Source: Armigeres subalbatus
Taxonomy: Eukaryota > Arthropoda > Insecta > Diptera > Culicidae
Assembly (NCBI RefSeq): GCF_024139115.2
Contig: NC_085140.1
Location: 21,013,003-21,077,002 of the forward strand
Length of the DNA stretch: 64,000 bases
Direction of reading: 5' to 3'
The notes beneath the pieces are model-generated. The model made no database searches and had not been told where the DNA came from. It saw only the letters and a program-made list of their open reading frames with translations. Within the stretch, counting starts at the first letter, position 1; the number at the start of each line of letters is the position of its first letter. Shown piece after piece: positions 42,824 to 53,801 of the stretch. The position numbers and the translations under genes are program-made.

Positions 42824-43545
42824 CAGGGTGTTCAATAAGTTCGGATACAAATGTTTGATCATTGTATTTATAAGCCCAATGTACATATTCTGTACAAGTA
42901 TTGGTGTCAGCGTTAGCGGTATATATACGCTAACGGATGTGAGTGGTGTTGACATTCTGTCACTTGTTGTTTGTTTATTACGCGCGGTGAAAATGGATTG
43001 GGGCATTGCAAACAGCATTTTTTGAAGATCAACACCGTACACCGCACTACAAAACTGAGATTTCGGGGATGATTGATACCCCCAGTGGGCCGGTAATAAG
43101 ACGAAGATCAGCCCTACATGTTCCAATAGGACGATAACCCTTTATACACGGAACATGCGATTTAAGCCTTATATGGGGACAATTTCATTTGGACAAAACT
43201 TTGCGACCTCCCAGCTTCCCGGATTTGAACCCTCTTAACTTTCTTGTTTGATCCTTTATTATGTTAAAGCTGTACGAATACAAGGTCAGTAACTTGGACC
43301 AGTTCAAGACGTAATTCTCAAAATCTGGAACGAAATGCCTATGCAGACCGTGCGTGCCGCTTGCGATGGATTTCAGAAACGTTTGAAGCTCGTGAAGAAG
43401 TACAAAATAAAGGTCATTCCAGAAGAGATGTTACAAACGTTCCTTATAATCAATACTTTCAATGAAATGTAACCGGGAAAAGAAATAATTTAATTACAAT
43501 TTTTAAACATTTTTTTAAAGTGTATTCGAACTTATTGAATTATTG
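42824..43545 (+). mobile_element. Tc1/mariner-type relic
   Basis: The terminal inverted repeats (TTCAATAAGTTCGGATACA at left, TGTATTCGAACTTATTGAA at right) are flanked by TA (42822-42823, 43546-43547). In the 3' third a broken frame resembles a mariner transposase C-terminus: the complement-free reading near 43210-43260 recalls the PDLNPLDFF-type catalytic region. It is followed by LKIWNEMPMQTVRAACDGFQ (about 43328-43386). The N-terminal and middle parts are deleted or scrambled; inactive. Confidence 0.7.
43328..43420 (+). pseudogene. Mariner transposase C-terminal remnant
   Basis: Open sequence ILKIWNEMPMQTVRAACDGF and KRLKLVKKYK corresponds to the tail after the catalytic domain of mariner-like transposases. 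No upstream frame is intact. Confidence 0.6.
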
Positions 43546-44678
43546 TAAGAGTATTTAAGGAAAAAAAGGGAATTTGGCTGCCGTAGCTGTGTAAAGTGTA
43601 AAGTGTAGCAAAACATAAGTAAATTGATCAGGGTCACTTCCTTGCTGTTAAAAAATACCAGTGAGTTTAACCATTGCTTAGCGGTAATGTTTGCTAGCCA
43701 AATGTTGAATTCAATAAATTCGGCTCCGTAAGTGTGTGTGTATAACGATCGTCGTATGTTGGGTAGTTTAATTATAACGTGTATCGAACTTTTTGGACGC
43801 GAGTTGGCGCCACATGTGGAGTCGCAGAATTTCGTGAGAGTGAATCATATTGTTAATATATTATGCATCTCGAGATAAAATAGAATACTGCGGCTTCCTG
43901 CTGGTTGCTTCTCAGGTAATCGCAACGATCACTAAACACAACAGTGTCGATGAAAATCTCACCCACTGTATGCACTTGCCATGATAAACACTCTCCATGT
44001 ACGCAGTGATTCCGGTTGCCTCTCACTAAAACAATCGAACACTGCTGTCATTTCGCGAAAAGCACGTGGTTTTGTTTTGAGCGGGAAAATTCTGCCTATC
44101 TTTTAACACGGCGGCTATCTTGACGTTTACCTTCGCAGTCGAGCCTGCGAGTGTAAGACCGCCGCAGCATTCTAGAAAAAGATTAGCGCGACAATAGTAT
44201 ATTTGATAAAAGTGTTGCAGTCAAATGAGCAAACAGCAACATGGTGTGCGAAACAGAGAGCGAGTAGGTACAATGCTAGAAGAATGTTAACTTCCACAGC
44301 AACCTCGTATAGCTCTCCAGCTGCTTCAGCGTGCGTCAATTTCGATATGGTGCACCGGAATGGTCCCGCCGGATACAGTTCAGCGAGCTATAACAAATTT
44401 ATTATACATTTCCACAAAAATATGCCTACCACACTTCTGCTGCAACATTTGATTTTCCGTTTGCATTCGATCAAACATAATCGATTAAGTTTGCAAAAAA
44501 AACATCAAGCATCCCTATTTTTTTCATGATGACATTTTGAAGTGTGTGTAAAACGATCGTCATATTTTGGGTAGTTCGATTTACGTGTGTATCGATCCTT
44601 TTGGACGCGAGTTGGCGCCACATGTGGTGTCGCCAAAATTTCGTGAGAGTGAATCATATTGTTAATATAGTATATTTG

Positions 44679-45131
44679 ACGAAACCCAACCATGCCTTCG
44701 CTCATCTATAGGTTATATTATCTTTACTTTCAACCAATAGAGGTAATAAACTTAAAAGGAGGTGTACTGTAGAGGTGTCAAACCGTACTGATTTTTTGTT
44801 GATGTTCAACACCCGAGCTATCCTAGCCAGCAAAAGAAGTTTTCGCCAGTGATGGCAATGTTCCTCTATTGCTCATTATCGTGGGCTTTGAATAAAATAC
44901 CTTCAGTGTGTGTTCATAGATTCACATGTGAGGCTGTTTTGCCGAATGTTGTTAGTTGAAAATTTTGAACTCAGATTATGGGTAGTGATTAGTAAGTTAT
45001 AAGAAGTAGGAAGTGAGAAGTGACAAGTGTTTCAAATATGGTACAGGCTCTATGTGATTCATAGAATAAATTGTGTTCAAAGCATAATCTCTTGTGAATT
45101 GTTGTTTTCGACTGTGATTAATTATTGACGA
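44679..45131. other. Intergenic DNA with one unit of the 47.7-kb tandem repeat
   Basis: 45030-45090 (TTTCAAATATGGTACAGGCT ... TTCAAAGCATAA) is one unit of the ~130-bp repeat that continues beyond the RTE copy at 47735. Confidence 0.6.
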
Positions 45132-45149
45132 CGGTATTTTTCGGCACTT

Positions 45150-46924
45150 TGGCCTGTGCAATACTTAAAAAACTTCTCCATTCGGCTTGGTCCATGGCTG
45201 CATTTCGCCAACCATGCAGTCTGCGGAGGGTCCGCGAATCCTCCTCCACCTGATCGATCCACCTTGCCCGCTGCGCACCTCACCTTTTGTGCCAGTCGGA
45301 TCGTTGTAGAGAACCATTTTCACCAGATTACTGTTCAACATTCTGGCTGTGTGCCTGACCCACCGCAGTCTTCCGATTTTCGCGGTGTGAACGATGGATG
45401 GTTCTCCCAACAGCTGATGCAGCTCGTGGTTTATTCGCCTCCTCCACGTACCGTCAGCCATCTGCACTCCACCATAGATGGTTCCTTTTGAAAACTCCCT
45501 GTGTGCATTGGTCCTTCACGAGCATCGTCCAGGTCTCGTGCCCATAGAGAACTACCAGCCTAATAAGCGTTTTGGGGAAGTTTGGTACGGCGGCGAACTC
45601 TATTCGATCGGAGCGTCTTGCGGAGTCAAAAGTACGTACGATTTCCTGCCATGATGCGTCTCCGAATTTCTAGGCTGGTATCGTTATCGGCGGTCACGAG
45701 TGAGCCAAAATACACGAATTCTTCAACCACCTCGATTTCGTCACCACCGATAGAAACTCGTGGTGGGTGGCTTACATTGACCTCTCTTGAGCCTCTTCCT
45801 ATCATGTACTTCGTCTTCGACGTGTTGATGACTAGTCCCATCCGTTCAGCTTCACTTTTCAGTCTGATGTAGACTTCCTCTATCCTCTCAGAGTTACGTG
45901 CCATCATATCAATGTCGTCGGCGAAACCAAATAGCTGGACGGACTTCGTGAAAATCGTACCACTCGTGTCACTCCCTGCCCTTCGTATTACTCCCTCCAA
46001 AGCGATGTTGAATAACAGACACGAAGGACCATCACCGTGCCGATCCATCACCATCACCCGATCCATCGTCGCCTTGATCAACCGTATCAGTTTATCCGGA
46101 AATCCGTTTTCGTGCATAAGCTGCCATAGCTGGTCCCGATCGATTGTATCATATGCGGCTTTGAAGTCGATAAATAGATGATGTGTGGGCACGTTGTATT
46201 CGCGGCATTTCTGTAATACCTGACGTACGGCGAACACCTGGTCTGTGGTAGAGCGTTCACCCATAAATCCCGCCTGGTACTGCCCCACGAACTCTCTTGC
46301 AATTGGTGTTAGTTGGGAGAGTACCTTGTAGGCGGCGTTCAGCAATGTGATTGCGCGGTAGTTGCTACTATCCAGCTTATCGCCCTTTTTGTAGATGGAA
46401 CACACGACACCTTCCATCCACTCCTGCGGCAGAACCTCATCCTCCCAAACCTTGATAATTTGCCAGTGCAGCGCTCTAGCCAGTGCCTCACCACCGTGTT
46501 TAAAAAGCTCTCCTGGTAGTTGGTCAACTCCAGGGACTTTGTTGTTTTTCAGCGATCTCCTCCTGAATTTCCTGGAGATTTGGAGCCGGAAGTCGTATGT
46601 CCTGCGCGCGTGCTCCTAGGTGCCATTCAGGTGCTCTTCGTAGTACTGCCGCCACCTTTGGATCACCTCACGCTCGTTTGTAAGAAGGTTCCCGTTTATG
46701 TCCTTACACATATCGGGCTGTGGCACGTGGCCCTTACGTGAACGGTGCAACTTCTCATAGAACTTTCGTGCGTTATTAGCGCGGTACAGTTGCTCCGTCT
46801 CTTCACGGTATCGATCTTCCTGCTGGCGCTTTCTCCTCCGGAAAATCGAGTCTATCGTCTTGTAGCTGCCCATTGTTAAGCCGCGAAGGACGACGTTGTA
46901 CACGAGAGTTTTGAGCGCAGACAT
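45150..46924 (-). pseudogene. RTE reverse transcriptase and C-terminal domain, broken
   Basis: The pieces are 46924-46616 (linker with RWRQYYEEHLNGT), 46527-46339, 46417-45626 (RT: IYKKGDKLDSSNYRAITLL, HLFIDFKAAYDTIDR, GFADDIDMMARN) and 45467-45165. Relative to the 62.2-kb copy, about 20 residues around the RQGD motif are missing: the text goes from ATMDRVMVMDR to GDGPSCLLFN. This deletion removes a structural RT motif. Several frameshifts separate the pieces. Confidence 0.8.
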
Positions 46925-47703
46925 ACTGCAACGAGGTAGCGGTCGGATTCAATATTCGTACTGCGGTAAGTGCGGACGTTCGTGATGTCGGAAAAGAATT
47001 TTCCATCGATTGAAACGTGTTTGATTTGGTTTTACGTTACTTGGTTAGGTGATTTCCATGTGGCCTTGTAGATATACTTGCGGGGGAAGAAAGTGCTTCG
47101 GACTATCAATCTGCGGAAGGCTGCAAAGTTAATGCATCGTTGGCCGTTGTCGTTCGATACGGTATGCAGACTATCCGGTCCGTTGACCGGTCTATATATT
47201 TTCTCCCTCCCTACCTGAGCGTTCATGTCACCGATTACGATTTTGACGTCCCGCAGTGGGCATCTATCGTATGTCTGATCCAGCTGTGCATAGAACGCTT
47301 CTTTCTCGTCGTCAGGTCCCCCTTCGTGTGGGCTGTGCACGTTGATAATGTTAAAGTTGAAGAATCGGCCTTTTATCCTCAGCTTGCACATCCTTGCGTT
47401 CATTGGCTGCCACCCAATCACGCGTTGGCGCATCTTTCCCAGCACTATGAAGCCGGTTCCCTGCTCGTTGGTGGTGCCACAGCTTTGGTAGAAGGTAGCC
47501 GCTCGATGCCCGCTTTTCCACACTTTCTGTCCTGTCCAGCAAATCTCCTGCAGCGCCACGACGTCAAAGTTCCGGGAATGTAATTTATTGTAGATCATCC
47601 TGACGCAACCTGCGAAACCTAGCGACTTGCAGTTCCATGTTCCAAGCTTCCAATCGTGATCCTTTATTCGTCGCTTAGGTCGTTGCCGATTGTATCGAGT
47701 CAT
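46925..47703 (-). pseudogene. RTE endonuclease, catalytic His replaced
   Basis: The endonuclease nicks target DNA. From the start at 47703 (MTRYNRQRPKRR) motifs run TWNCKSLGF, VVALQEICW (catalytic Glu), INVHSPHEGGPDDEK and IVIGDMNAQVG (Asp and Asn), all in one frame to about 47032. After a frameshift the closing motif reads NIESDRYLVAV (about 46955-46925), where the family normally has SDH. The Arg in place of His should abolish activity. Readable length to that point is about 255 codons, normal for this domain. Confidence 0.8.
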
Positions 47704-47734
47704 ATTATCATCTATGTTGCTATCAGCCTAAGCC

Positions 47735-48052
47735 TGTTTCAAATATGGCACAGGCTCTGTGTGATTCATAGAATAGATTGTGTTCAAAGCATAAGTTCTT
47801 GGTCATACAAAAAAAAAACCCGAAGTAAGGCCTTCACATCTACGCGCGTAACCAAAGATCTATCAATATATTTCAAATATGGTACTTGTTCTGTGTGGTT
47901 CATAGATTGGGTTCAAAGCATAAGTTCTTGGTCATCCAAAAAATTGCCGATGTAAGGCCTTTATATCTACACGCGTAACCAAAGATCTATCAGCCTGTTT
48001 TAAATATGGTACATGCTCTGTGAGGTTCATAGATTAGATTGTGTTCGTTCGA
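47735..48052. repeat. ~130-bp tandem repeat, about 2.4 units
   Basis: Units start near TTTCAAATATGGCACAGGCT (47737), TTTCAAATATGGTACTTG (47872) and TTTTAAATATGGTACATG (47998). Each contains TTCATAGA, TTCAAAGCATAAGTTCTTGG and ACGCGTAACCAAAGATCTAT. One further unit sits at 45030 on the other side of the RTE copy. Confidence 0.8.
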
Positions 48053-48054
48053 AG

Positions 48055-48872
48055 CTTTTAGAGAAATTTCTGGAGGAGTTCCTGGAGGAACTTCTGGGAA
48101 AATTCTTAGTAGAACTTCCGGAGGAATTTCTAGAGGAATTCCTGGTAAAACTTCCGCAGGAATTCCTGTTAGAACTTCCGCAGGAATTCCTGGTAGAACT
48201 TCCGGAAGAACTCCTCGAGGAACTTCCGGAAGAATTTCTGGAAGATTTTTTGAAGGATTTCCTGGAGGAGCTTCTGGAGGAAATTCCAGAGGAACTTCCG
48301 CAGGAATTCCTGATAGAACTTCTGGAAGAACTTCTCGAGGAACTTCCGGAAGATTTTTTGGAGGAATTCCTGGAGGAACTTCCGGAGGAATTTCTGGAAG
48401 AATTTGCAAAGGAATTCCTGGAAGAAACTTTCCAATGAAATCCTGGTAGAACTTCCGGTGAAATTTCTGTTAGAACTTCCGGAGGAATTTCTGTTAGAAC
48501 TTCCGGAGAAATTCCTTGTAGAACTTCCGGAGGAATTCCTTGTAGAACTTTCGGAGGAATTCCTGGAGGACCTTCCAGAGAAATTCCTGGAAGATTTTTT
48601 GGAGGAATTCCTGGAGGAACTTCTGGAGGAAATTCTAGAGCAACTTCTGGAGGAATTCCAAGAAGATTTTCTGGGGGAATTCCTGGAGAAACTTCCAGGT
48701 GAATTCCTGAAGAAACTTCTGGAAGAATTCTTGAAGGAACTTGCGGAGGTATTATTCGAGGAACTTTCGGGGGAATTCTTGGAGGAACTTCCGAAGGAAC
48801 TTACGGAAGAACTTCCGGATGAATTTCTGGGAAAACTTCTGAAGGGATTCCTGGTGGAACTAACGAATTTCT
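48055..48872. repeat. ~15/30-bp GGAATTYCTGGAGGAACTTCC minisatellite
   Basis: Words such as GGAGGAATTCCTGGAGGAAC and TTCCGGAGGAATTTCTGG recur about every 15 to 30 bp for 820 bp. As the period is a multiple of three, stops are excluded and 141- and 156-codon frames (EEFLEELPEEFLEE-like) arise on plus, with a 139-codon proline-rich frame on minus. These are artefacts of the array. Confidence 0.9.
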
Positions 48873-48939
48873 AATACAGGGTGCGTGACGCATTTTTGCA
48901 GTAAATGTCAAATATAAAATATCAAAATATCTGAAAAAA

Positions 48940-49420
48940 CAGGCAGATAAGTAAATGCACTAAAATACAAATATTGAACTCTATCGTGAAATCTGTGCTG
49001 TTATACGCTAGCGAAGTATGGTGTGTATCAGTGGAGAAAACTCAACGGCTGTAGGTGTTCATCAACAGATCCCCGCGGTATATAATTCGGACCTGGTGGC
49101 ATCAAAAGTGGATCTCAAACACCAGAAGGCCGATAGCAACAGAAAATCGGGAAGTGGGGCTGGGTCGGCCACACCTTACGTAGCAACGGAAACGAACTCT
49201 GTAAACAAGCATTACAATGGAACACCCAGCGGGACATGGCAGCAGAGGTAGACCCAGAGGCTCTTGGCGACGAAGCCTCAATAAAGAAATAAAAGAAGTC
49301 GACCGAAATCTAACCTGGCAACAGGTTGAAGCAATAGCTGGAAATCGCTCAGAAAGAAGATCTTTCAGAGCAGCCGCGGCCTCCAATATACCCCAGACAG
49401 TGAAATAGGGTTCAGGTCCA
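48940..49420 (+). pseudogene. Non-LTR retrotransposon 3' end fragment (RTE-like)
   Basis: Broken frames read SIVKSVLLYASEVWCVSVEK (about 48980-49040) and a QHLQVFI-like stretch. They are followed by a terminal ITMEHPAGHGSRGRPRGSWR-type sequence with TWQQVEAIAGNRSERRSFRA (about 49310-49370). This pattern (basic GRPR, then Trp and Asp/Asn-Arg) marks the C-terminus of RTE-related elements. Endonuclease and RT core are absent; it is a 5'-truncated relic. Confidence 0.7.
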
Positions 49421-51768
49421 GCGAACTCGCTGGCCGCTGTAAGCTCCTAATGACCCCTAAAAATCCTGTCGTAAGACCGAACCTAGTATCAATATAACGA
49501 CGTGCCCATGTTCGACGACGCTTTGTAGTACTGATTCCTACTCTCCCAGTACGTATTTTGTACTATTTTTTTTTAATCACTTATGTAGCAGTTTAATTGT
49601 CGGACCCTGAAGAAATACTTTTTTTTGCTATATTATGCATGACCACTAAATTTGTTAAATATTTCACTTACTGCAACATTTTGTCACGCACCGTGTGTAT
49701 GTCATGGTCATTTCAAGGATTGTTACAAAAATTTAATTTAATCATTGAAACTATGGTAATTTAATATATTCATCACACTTGCATTAAAATAAAGTCTAGC
49801 TCTTTCAAACGTCTCACGGGACTGCTAGGCATGTGCTTTTTCCTCAAACCACTCACTTGGTAAACCACATGACTAAGAGTATATAGAAACAAACTGGTGC
49901 CATTGGTAAGATACAGACAAGGGCAAAAAGCTACTTCTGGATGAACGAAATAAAAATATAAACAGTAATAGTAAACCTAATTCTGTACACGTTCTCACAA
50001 TTTGGGAACACATCCAAATGGCACGAAAATTTGGTCCCATGCGACTCCGTCAACCACATTCCAAACACTCTTTTCATGTTACGTTGATGTGTTTACGTTC
50101 AGTAGGAAAAGAAGCTGATTGCTCGGAACTAGGCAGCAACACAAGAAGTGAATTGGCTTAGAAACTTGTAAACGCTGCTTCGACATGACCTTCGTGCTTT
50201 TTTGCATTCATGATATGGCAAGCCATGAGCAGTCAGGAAACTAAAAGGCACAACGTCTCGCACAAGCTAATCTGGCTGTGAAATATCAAATGGAATCAGA
50301 AACTCGAAAGGAAAGGGGTCATATTCTGCAGAAGCTCTTAAGTGCTAAAACGTGACTTTGATCTGATTTTGCCGAGACACATTTCCAGACATCAAATGGG
50401 GTATGTTTATCAACCAGACGCAGATTCCCAGATTACAGCAAATTGTCATCATTTTCCTTCATCAGCTTCAATTTACCGTTGATAAATCAAATCAAGCTTC
50501 ATTCGGGTTTAAAATTTTGCAGCATGTATGTATGCTTGTGCGTGGGAGGTTGTGATATCCGTCCAAATATTCCCCGAGGAAAAGGTCGGTTCAAGGAGGC
50601 GAAGTGCCCGAAAATGGAACAGCTGTGTCGTTTTGCAGGAACGTGAAACTGCTATCCAAGCATTCACCGGCATAATTCACCGCTTTTTCTTCTTAGGCGA
50701 TTATCTGGCGCGTATTTTTCGTTGCGACTAAAAATAAGCGGAAGAGTAGATTTTTTTTATGAGAGGTACAATAAAATCAGTTCCTCAATTGGATTTTTGT
50801 TGCACTAGTAAACATACTTTATTAGTAGTTAAGGCTCATGAAAAAAAAACCGAGATGGGAGCCATCAGAATGGAAAAATAATGCAGTCCGACATGCTGAT
50901 TCCAGCATGCGAAACGTGGAGGATGATGAAAAACATTTCACTCATTGAGCACGGACAGTGTTGTCCCAATTAACACTAAGCGGGGACAACAGAAAAGTTC
51001 AGAATTCCCCCAACTTGAGCGATGCAGGAAGCGAATTTAAGTCCAGAAATTCAACATATGTGTGTTTGCCTTCGAAAATGCGAGGGTACTCTTTTTGTGA
51101 GTTTATTGTCTTATTAAACATCTTGAACCATGCATAAAACCTCAATCTCAACTCCATTCCAATATTTTGCTACTGAAGTACTTCCTCTACCAGCGACTCC
51201 CGCCACAGGGGCAGCTTCAGAGTAAATATGCCTTCCTTTTACGTTTCTGCGTTCGTCGAGTTTATGAATGTATCCCCCCAAAGGATTACACATTTAACGA
51301 GTTAATAAAAACTTCATTATTTATTTACGATGGTTGCGATACGCAGCGCATTGCTATTCTCCTAGGCAATATGGGCTTCACCTGGATGAAAATACTCTTT
51401 CTTGGGTAGGTTGCTTGCCGAGATTTCACTTGTATCGATTTTCCAGGGTAAGCTCGAACGAAGAGTAGGTTAATTTTTGGTGAGCATGATGACCGGTCGT
51501 AATCGAATTCAGAAATGGGCACATTTCGAGGGTTGGCATCCGGTTAAACTTACCGCACCGAGCTGCTAGAAGTCTCTACTGCTCAAATGAATTAGCTCAC
51601 CTGGAAATAAAGAAAAAGGCAACAATTAACATAAATATTCCATTTGCTTTTTTAAATTAATTTATCGATGGCAGTAAGATAAAAATTTTTCGAAGAAGGT
51701 ATTAAGAAATTAGCGAGGGTATGTAGACACATTTATTAAATGTAAAATTTTCCCTATTAATGCTAGAA
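49421..51768. other. Low-repeat intergenic stretch, no gene identified
   Basis: Short open frames at 50443-50731 and 51167-51409 (plus) have no recognised domain or flanking splice signals that I can defend. This is one of the few long stretches without obvious mobile elements. Confidence 0.4.
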
Positions 51769-51875
51769 CCCGAGTAGCACAATTTAGGTCGATTTGGTTG
51801 CAGAAACTCATATATGACTGGATTTGGTCGTACATAGGTCACAGTAACTCATTTATGACAAACGTGCTGCTTGGG
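51769..51875. mobile_element. 107-bp MITE
   Basis: CCCGAGTAGCAC and its partner GTGCTGCTTGGG form the ends. Inside, ACTCATATATGACTGGATTT and ACTCATTTATGACA repeat in the same direction. It resembles the CCCAAGCAACATTT group at 36213 and 42658 in its ends. Confidence 0.55.
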
Positions 51876-51972
51876 AATTCCAAGAACATAAAAAAATCCA
51901 CAAATAATCAATGAAAAGCGGTATATAAATGGGAGAAAATAAATATATAAATAGAACAAAACATTAAAGTTG

Positions 51973-52173
51973 TTACCCGTAACGCTGGGTAGATACCTTT
52001 TCGTGGAGTGTTACGGAGTAAGTTATACAACGGTCACATTGCCAGCTACACGCAAATCCTGACCCAACGAATACCTTCCCAATATCCATTTCCGCGTGGT
52101 AGATATTTCTGCTCTCCGTAGTAACGGTACGGATTAGCATGACCAGGAATAGTAATTCTAATGCTTTTGTCAT
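51973..52173 (-). CDS. Candidate small secreted protein (66 aa), unknown family
   Basis: I do not recognise the family. The ATG at 52173 has an insect-like context (CAAAAATGAC). The first 21 residues (MTKALELLFLVMLIRTVTTE...) have a hydrophobic core suited to a signal peptide. The remaining 45 residues include three Cys in CSWQCDRC and end at TAA 51973. A plausible splice donor (AAG|GTATCT) lies inside, near 52002, so this could instead be the first exon of a longer gene. An upstream in-frame ATG at 52290 is less likely because it would bury the signal sequence. No promoter element is clear. Confidence 0.35.
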   Translation of the reverse strand: MTKALELLFLVMLIRTVTTESRNIYHAEMDIGKVFVGSGFACSWQCDRCITYSVTLHEKVSTQRYG

Positions 52174-52402
52174 TTTTTGACTTAAATTAAAATTAAGTAC
52201 TATACACCCACTTTGATTTCTGACAGCAATCTGGACAGAAATAATTTCAATGAAGTATACCGCAGCAATGCCATGCTTTCGTATTTTCAAATATTTATAT
52301 TATATTTTGTTGACCAGATCGGACTATGGGATCAGCCAAAACTCAATTTTCTATGCTCTAAACACACTAAAAACACTCATTCATATTTCTTGTATTTTTC
52401 GC

Positions 52403-52447
52403 ATGAGAAGGGCACCAACATTGCTAGGTGGACTAATCAGGGTTTTT
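52403..52447. repeat. Repeat end module like 22738-22780
   Basis: GAGAAGGGCACCAACATTGC and TAGGTGGACTAATCAGGGTT match GAGAAAGGCGCCATCACCGC and TAGGTGGATTAATCTGGGTT. Confidence 0.55.
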
Positions 52448-52872
52448 AATTGAGTATTTTATATTTTCATAGTTTTAAACTTCCATGTTTTATTATCTTT
52501 GTAAATACACATTTTGTTATATTTTTATATTTTCATATTTTCATATTTCTTTAAATTTCACACTACACTCTCATATTTAATTTTTGGTCAAAATATTTTC
52601 AAACTTATATATTTTATATTTTATATTTTTATATTTATATAATTTCATATCATTACACTTTCATATTATAATATTTTTATATTATCATACTTTCCACATT
52701 TTTTATATTTTTTGCATATTTTTTTATGTTATTAAGGTATAATAATATGCTCACATTATGAAGTTTTTATATTTTTATATGTTTATGCTTTCACATTTTC
52801 ATATTTTCGTACCTGTATTTGTTTCTATTTTTAAACTTTTACTTTATCAGATTTCGAATTTTGTATTTTTAT

Positions 52873-53081
52873 ATAGGAGAACTGTTCCGTTTTCCATCTC
52901 ACTGAACATATATTTATCTCATCGCAAAACAGAGAAATACAGCACCAATCTCGACGATTCGTTTTGCTAACATGCGAGCTCACTGCTGAAAAAATTACAA
53001 AAATAAAAAAACGAAGAAAATTCCTTTTCATTGCATTATTTTTGATGGGAGCTAAGAGCTAAGAGATGAAGTGTCGGACAT
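52873..53081 (-). mobile_element. MITE copy, partner of 53802-54028 in opposite orientation
   Basis: It starts ATAGGAGAACTGTTCCG and contains ATTCGTTTTGCTAACATGCG and CAGCAGTGAGC-type sequence in reverse order relative to 53802-54028. The far end is degraded near AAGAGATGAAGTGTCGGACA. Confidence 0.6.
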
Positions 53082-53477
53082 TTTGAATTTGAATTTCCTT
53101 ATTCCATGCTTTCGTATTTTCATATTGTCATAACTTCAAATGTTAATTTTTGATAATTTCAGCTTTTCATCTTTTTCACATTTTATACTTTTCATATTTC
53201 CATAATAACATTTGCATTTACATATTTTTATTTTAACATGTTTTCGTTTTCGGATTTTTATATTTACATATTTTTACTTTTTTATACTTTCATATTTTTA
53301 TGTTTTCTTTTTTAACATCTTTATATTGTCATAATTTTATACTTTCAAATTAACTTTTTATATTTATAAATTTGTAACATTTTCGAATTTTCATGCATGT
53401 ATGTTTTTATGTATTCATATTTTTGTATCCTATTTTTTTGCATTTCATATTTTTATATTTTTTTATTTTCATGCGGT

Positions 53478-53678
53478 AATTTTTATACTTTTTATTACAT
53501 CATGAACGTTGAGCGCACTCAGGTCCTCTTCGATTGCAAAAATCCATCGTGTACGCGGTCTTCCATGAAGCCTACGGCCTTTTCCTATAATAAATATTAT
53601 CTTTGCTTGACGTTCCTCCGGCAAACGAACAACGTGTCCAGCCCACATGTTTTTATTTACATATAATAAAATTTCCAA
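53478..53678 (-). pseudogene. LINE C-terminal fragment
   Basis: The minus strand reads MWAGHVVRLPEERQAKII then GRRLHGRPRTRWIFAIEEDL and ALNVHD. This WAGHV...GRP+xRW pattern marks the C-terminus of many insect LINEs. Only about 65 codons survive, embedded in AT-rich simple DNA. Confidence 0.7.
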
Positions 53679-53801
53679 TTTTCATGCTTTTGTTTCTATT
53701 TTTTCTATTTTCATAATTTAACATTTCCACAGCCCACTACCAAACTTCTATAGAAATGAAAGCTGCTATCATATTGTTATTCATTTTGCTACATACTCAT
53801 A

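Larger units (their letters stand above)
39512..44678. mobile_element. Putative DNA element B, same termini as A, with nested insertions
   Basis: The left end at 39512-39545 (CAAATATATTATATTAACAA...) is followed by about 190 bp that closely matches the left end of element A (GCCGGTGATAACAACATCAT, AGCGAGCAAAGAGGAATCTA). A right terminus is at 44648-44678 and an additional one at 43839-43865, so this may be two overlapping or nested copies. Inside are an inverted repeat (40954-41223), a CGAGATA repeat (41231-41601), a hairpin (42079-42163) and a mariner relic (42824-43545). The 152-codon frame at 39850-40308 shows no transposase motif. Confidence 0.45.
45132..47703 (-). mobile_element. RTE-type non-LTR retrotransposon, broken
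   Basis: One ORF in pieces encodes endonuclease (47703-46920), linker, reverse transcriptase (46530-45620) and a C-terminal tail with a GRLRWVRHTAR motif (about 45370-45340). The overall plan is that of the RTE clade, of which JAM1 is the Aedes example I recall; the exact family is inference. A copy of the ~130-bp tandem repeat lies on each side, so the element inserted into that array. The 3' end is at about 45132 without a clear tail. Confidence 0.85.
52448..53760. repeat. AT-rich low-complexity DNA (TATTTTCATATTTT words)
   Basis: Irregular repeats of CATATTTTCATATTTTTATA fill most of the interval. Two inserts stand out: an MITE copy at 52873-53081 and a LINE fragment at 53478-53678. Confidence 0.8.

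Noticed and set aside
48013..48874. Plus-strand ORFs of 141 and 156 codons and a 139-codon minus ORF
   Set aside because: Low-complexity EFLEEL-type products of a 15/30-bp minisatellite, open on both strands because of the period.
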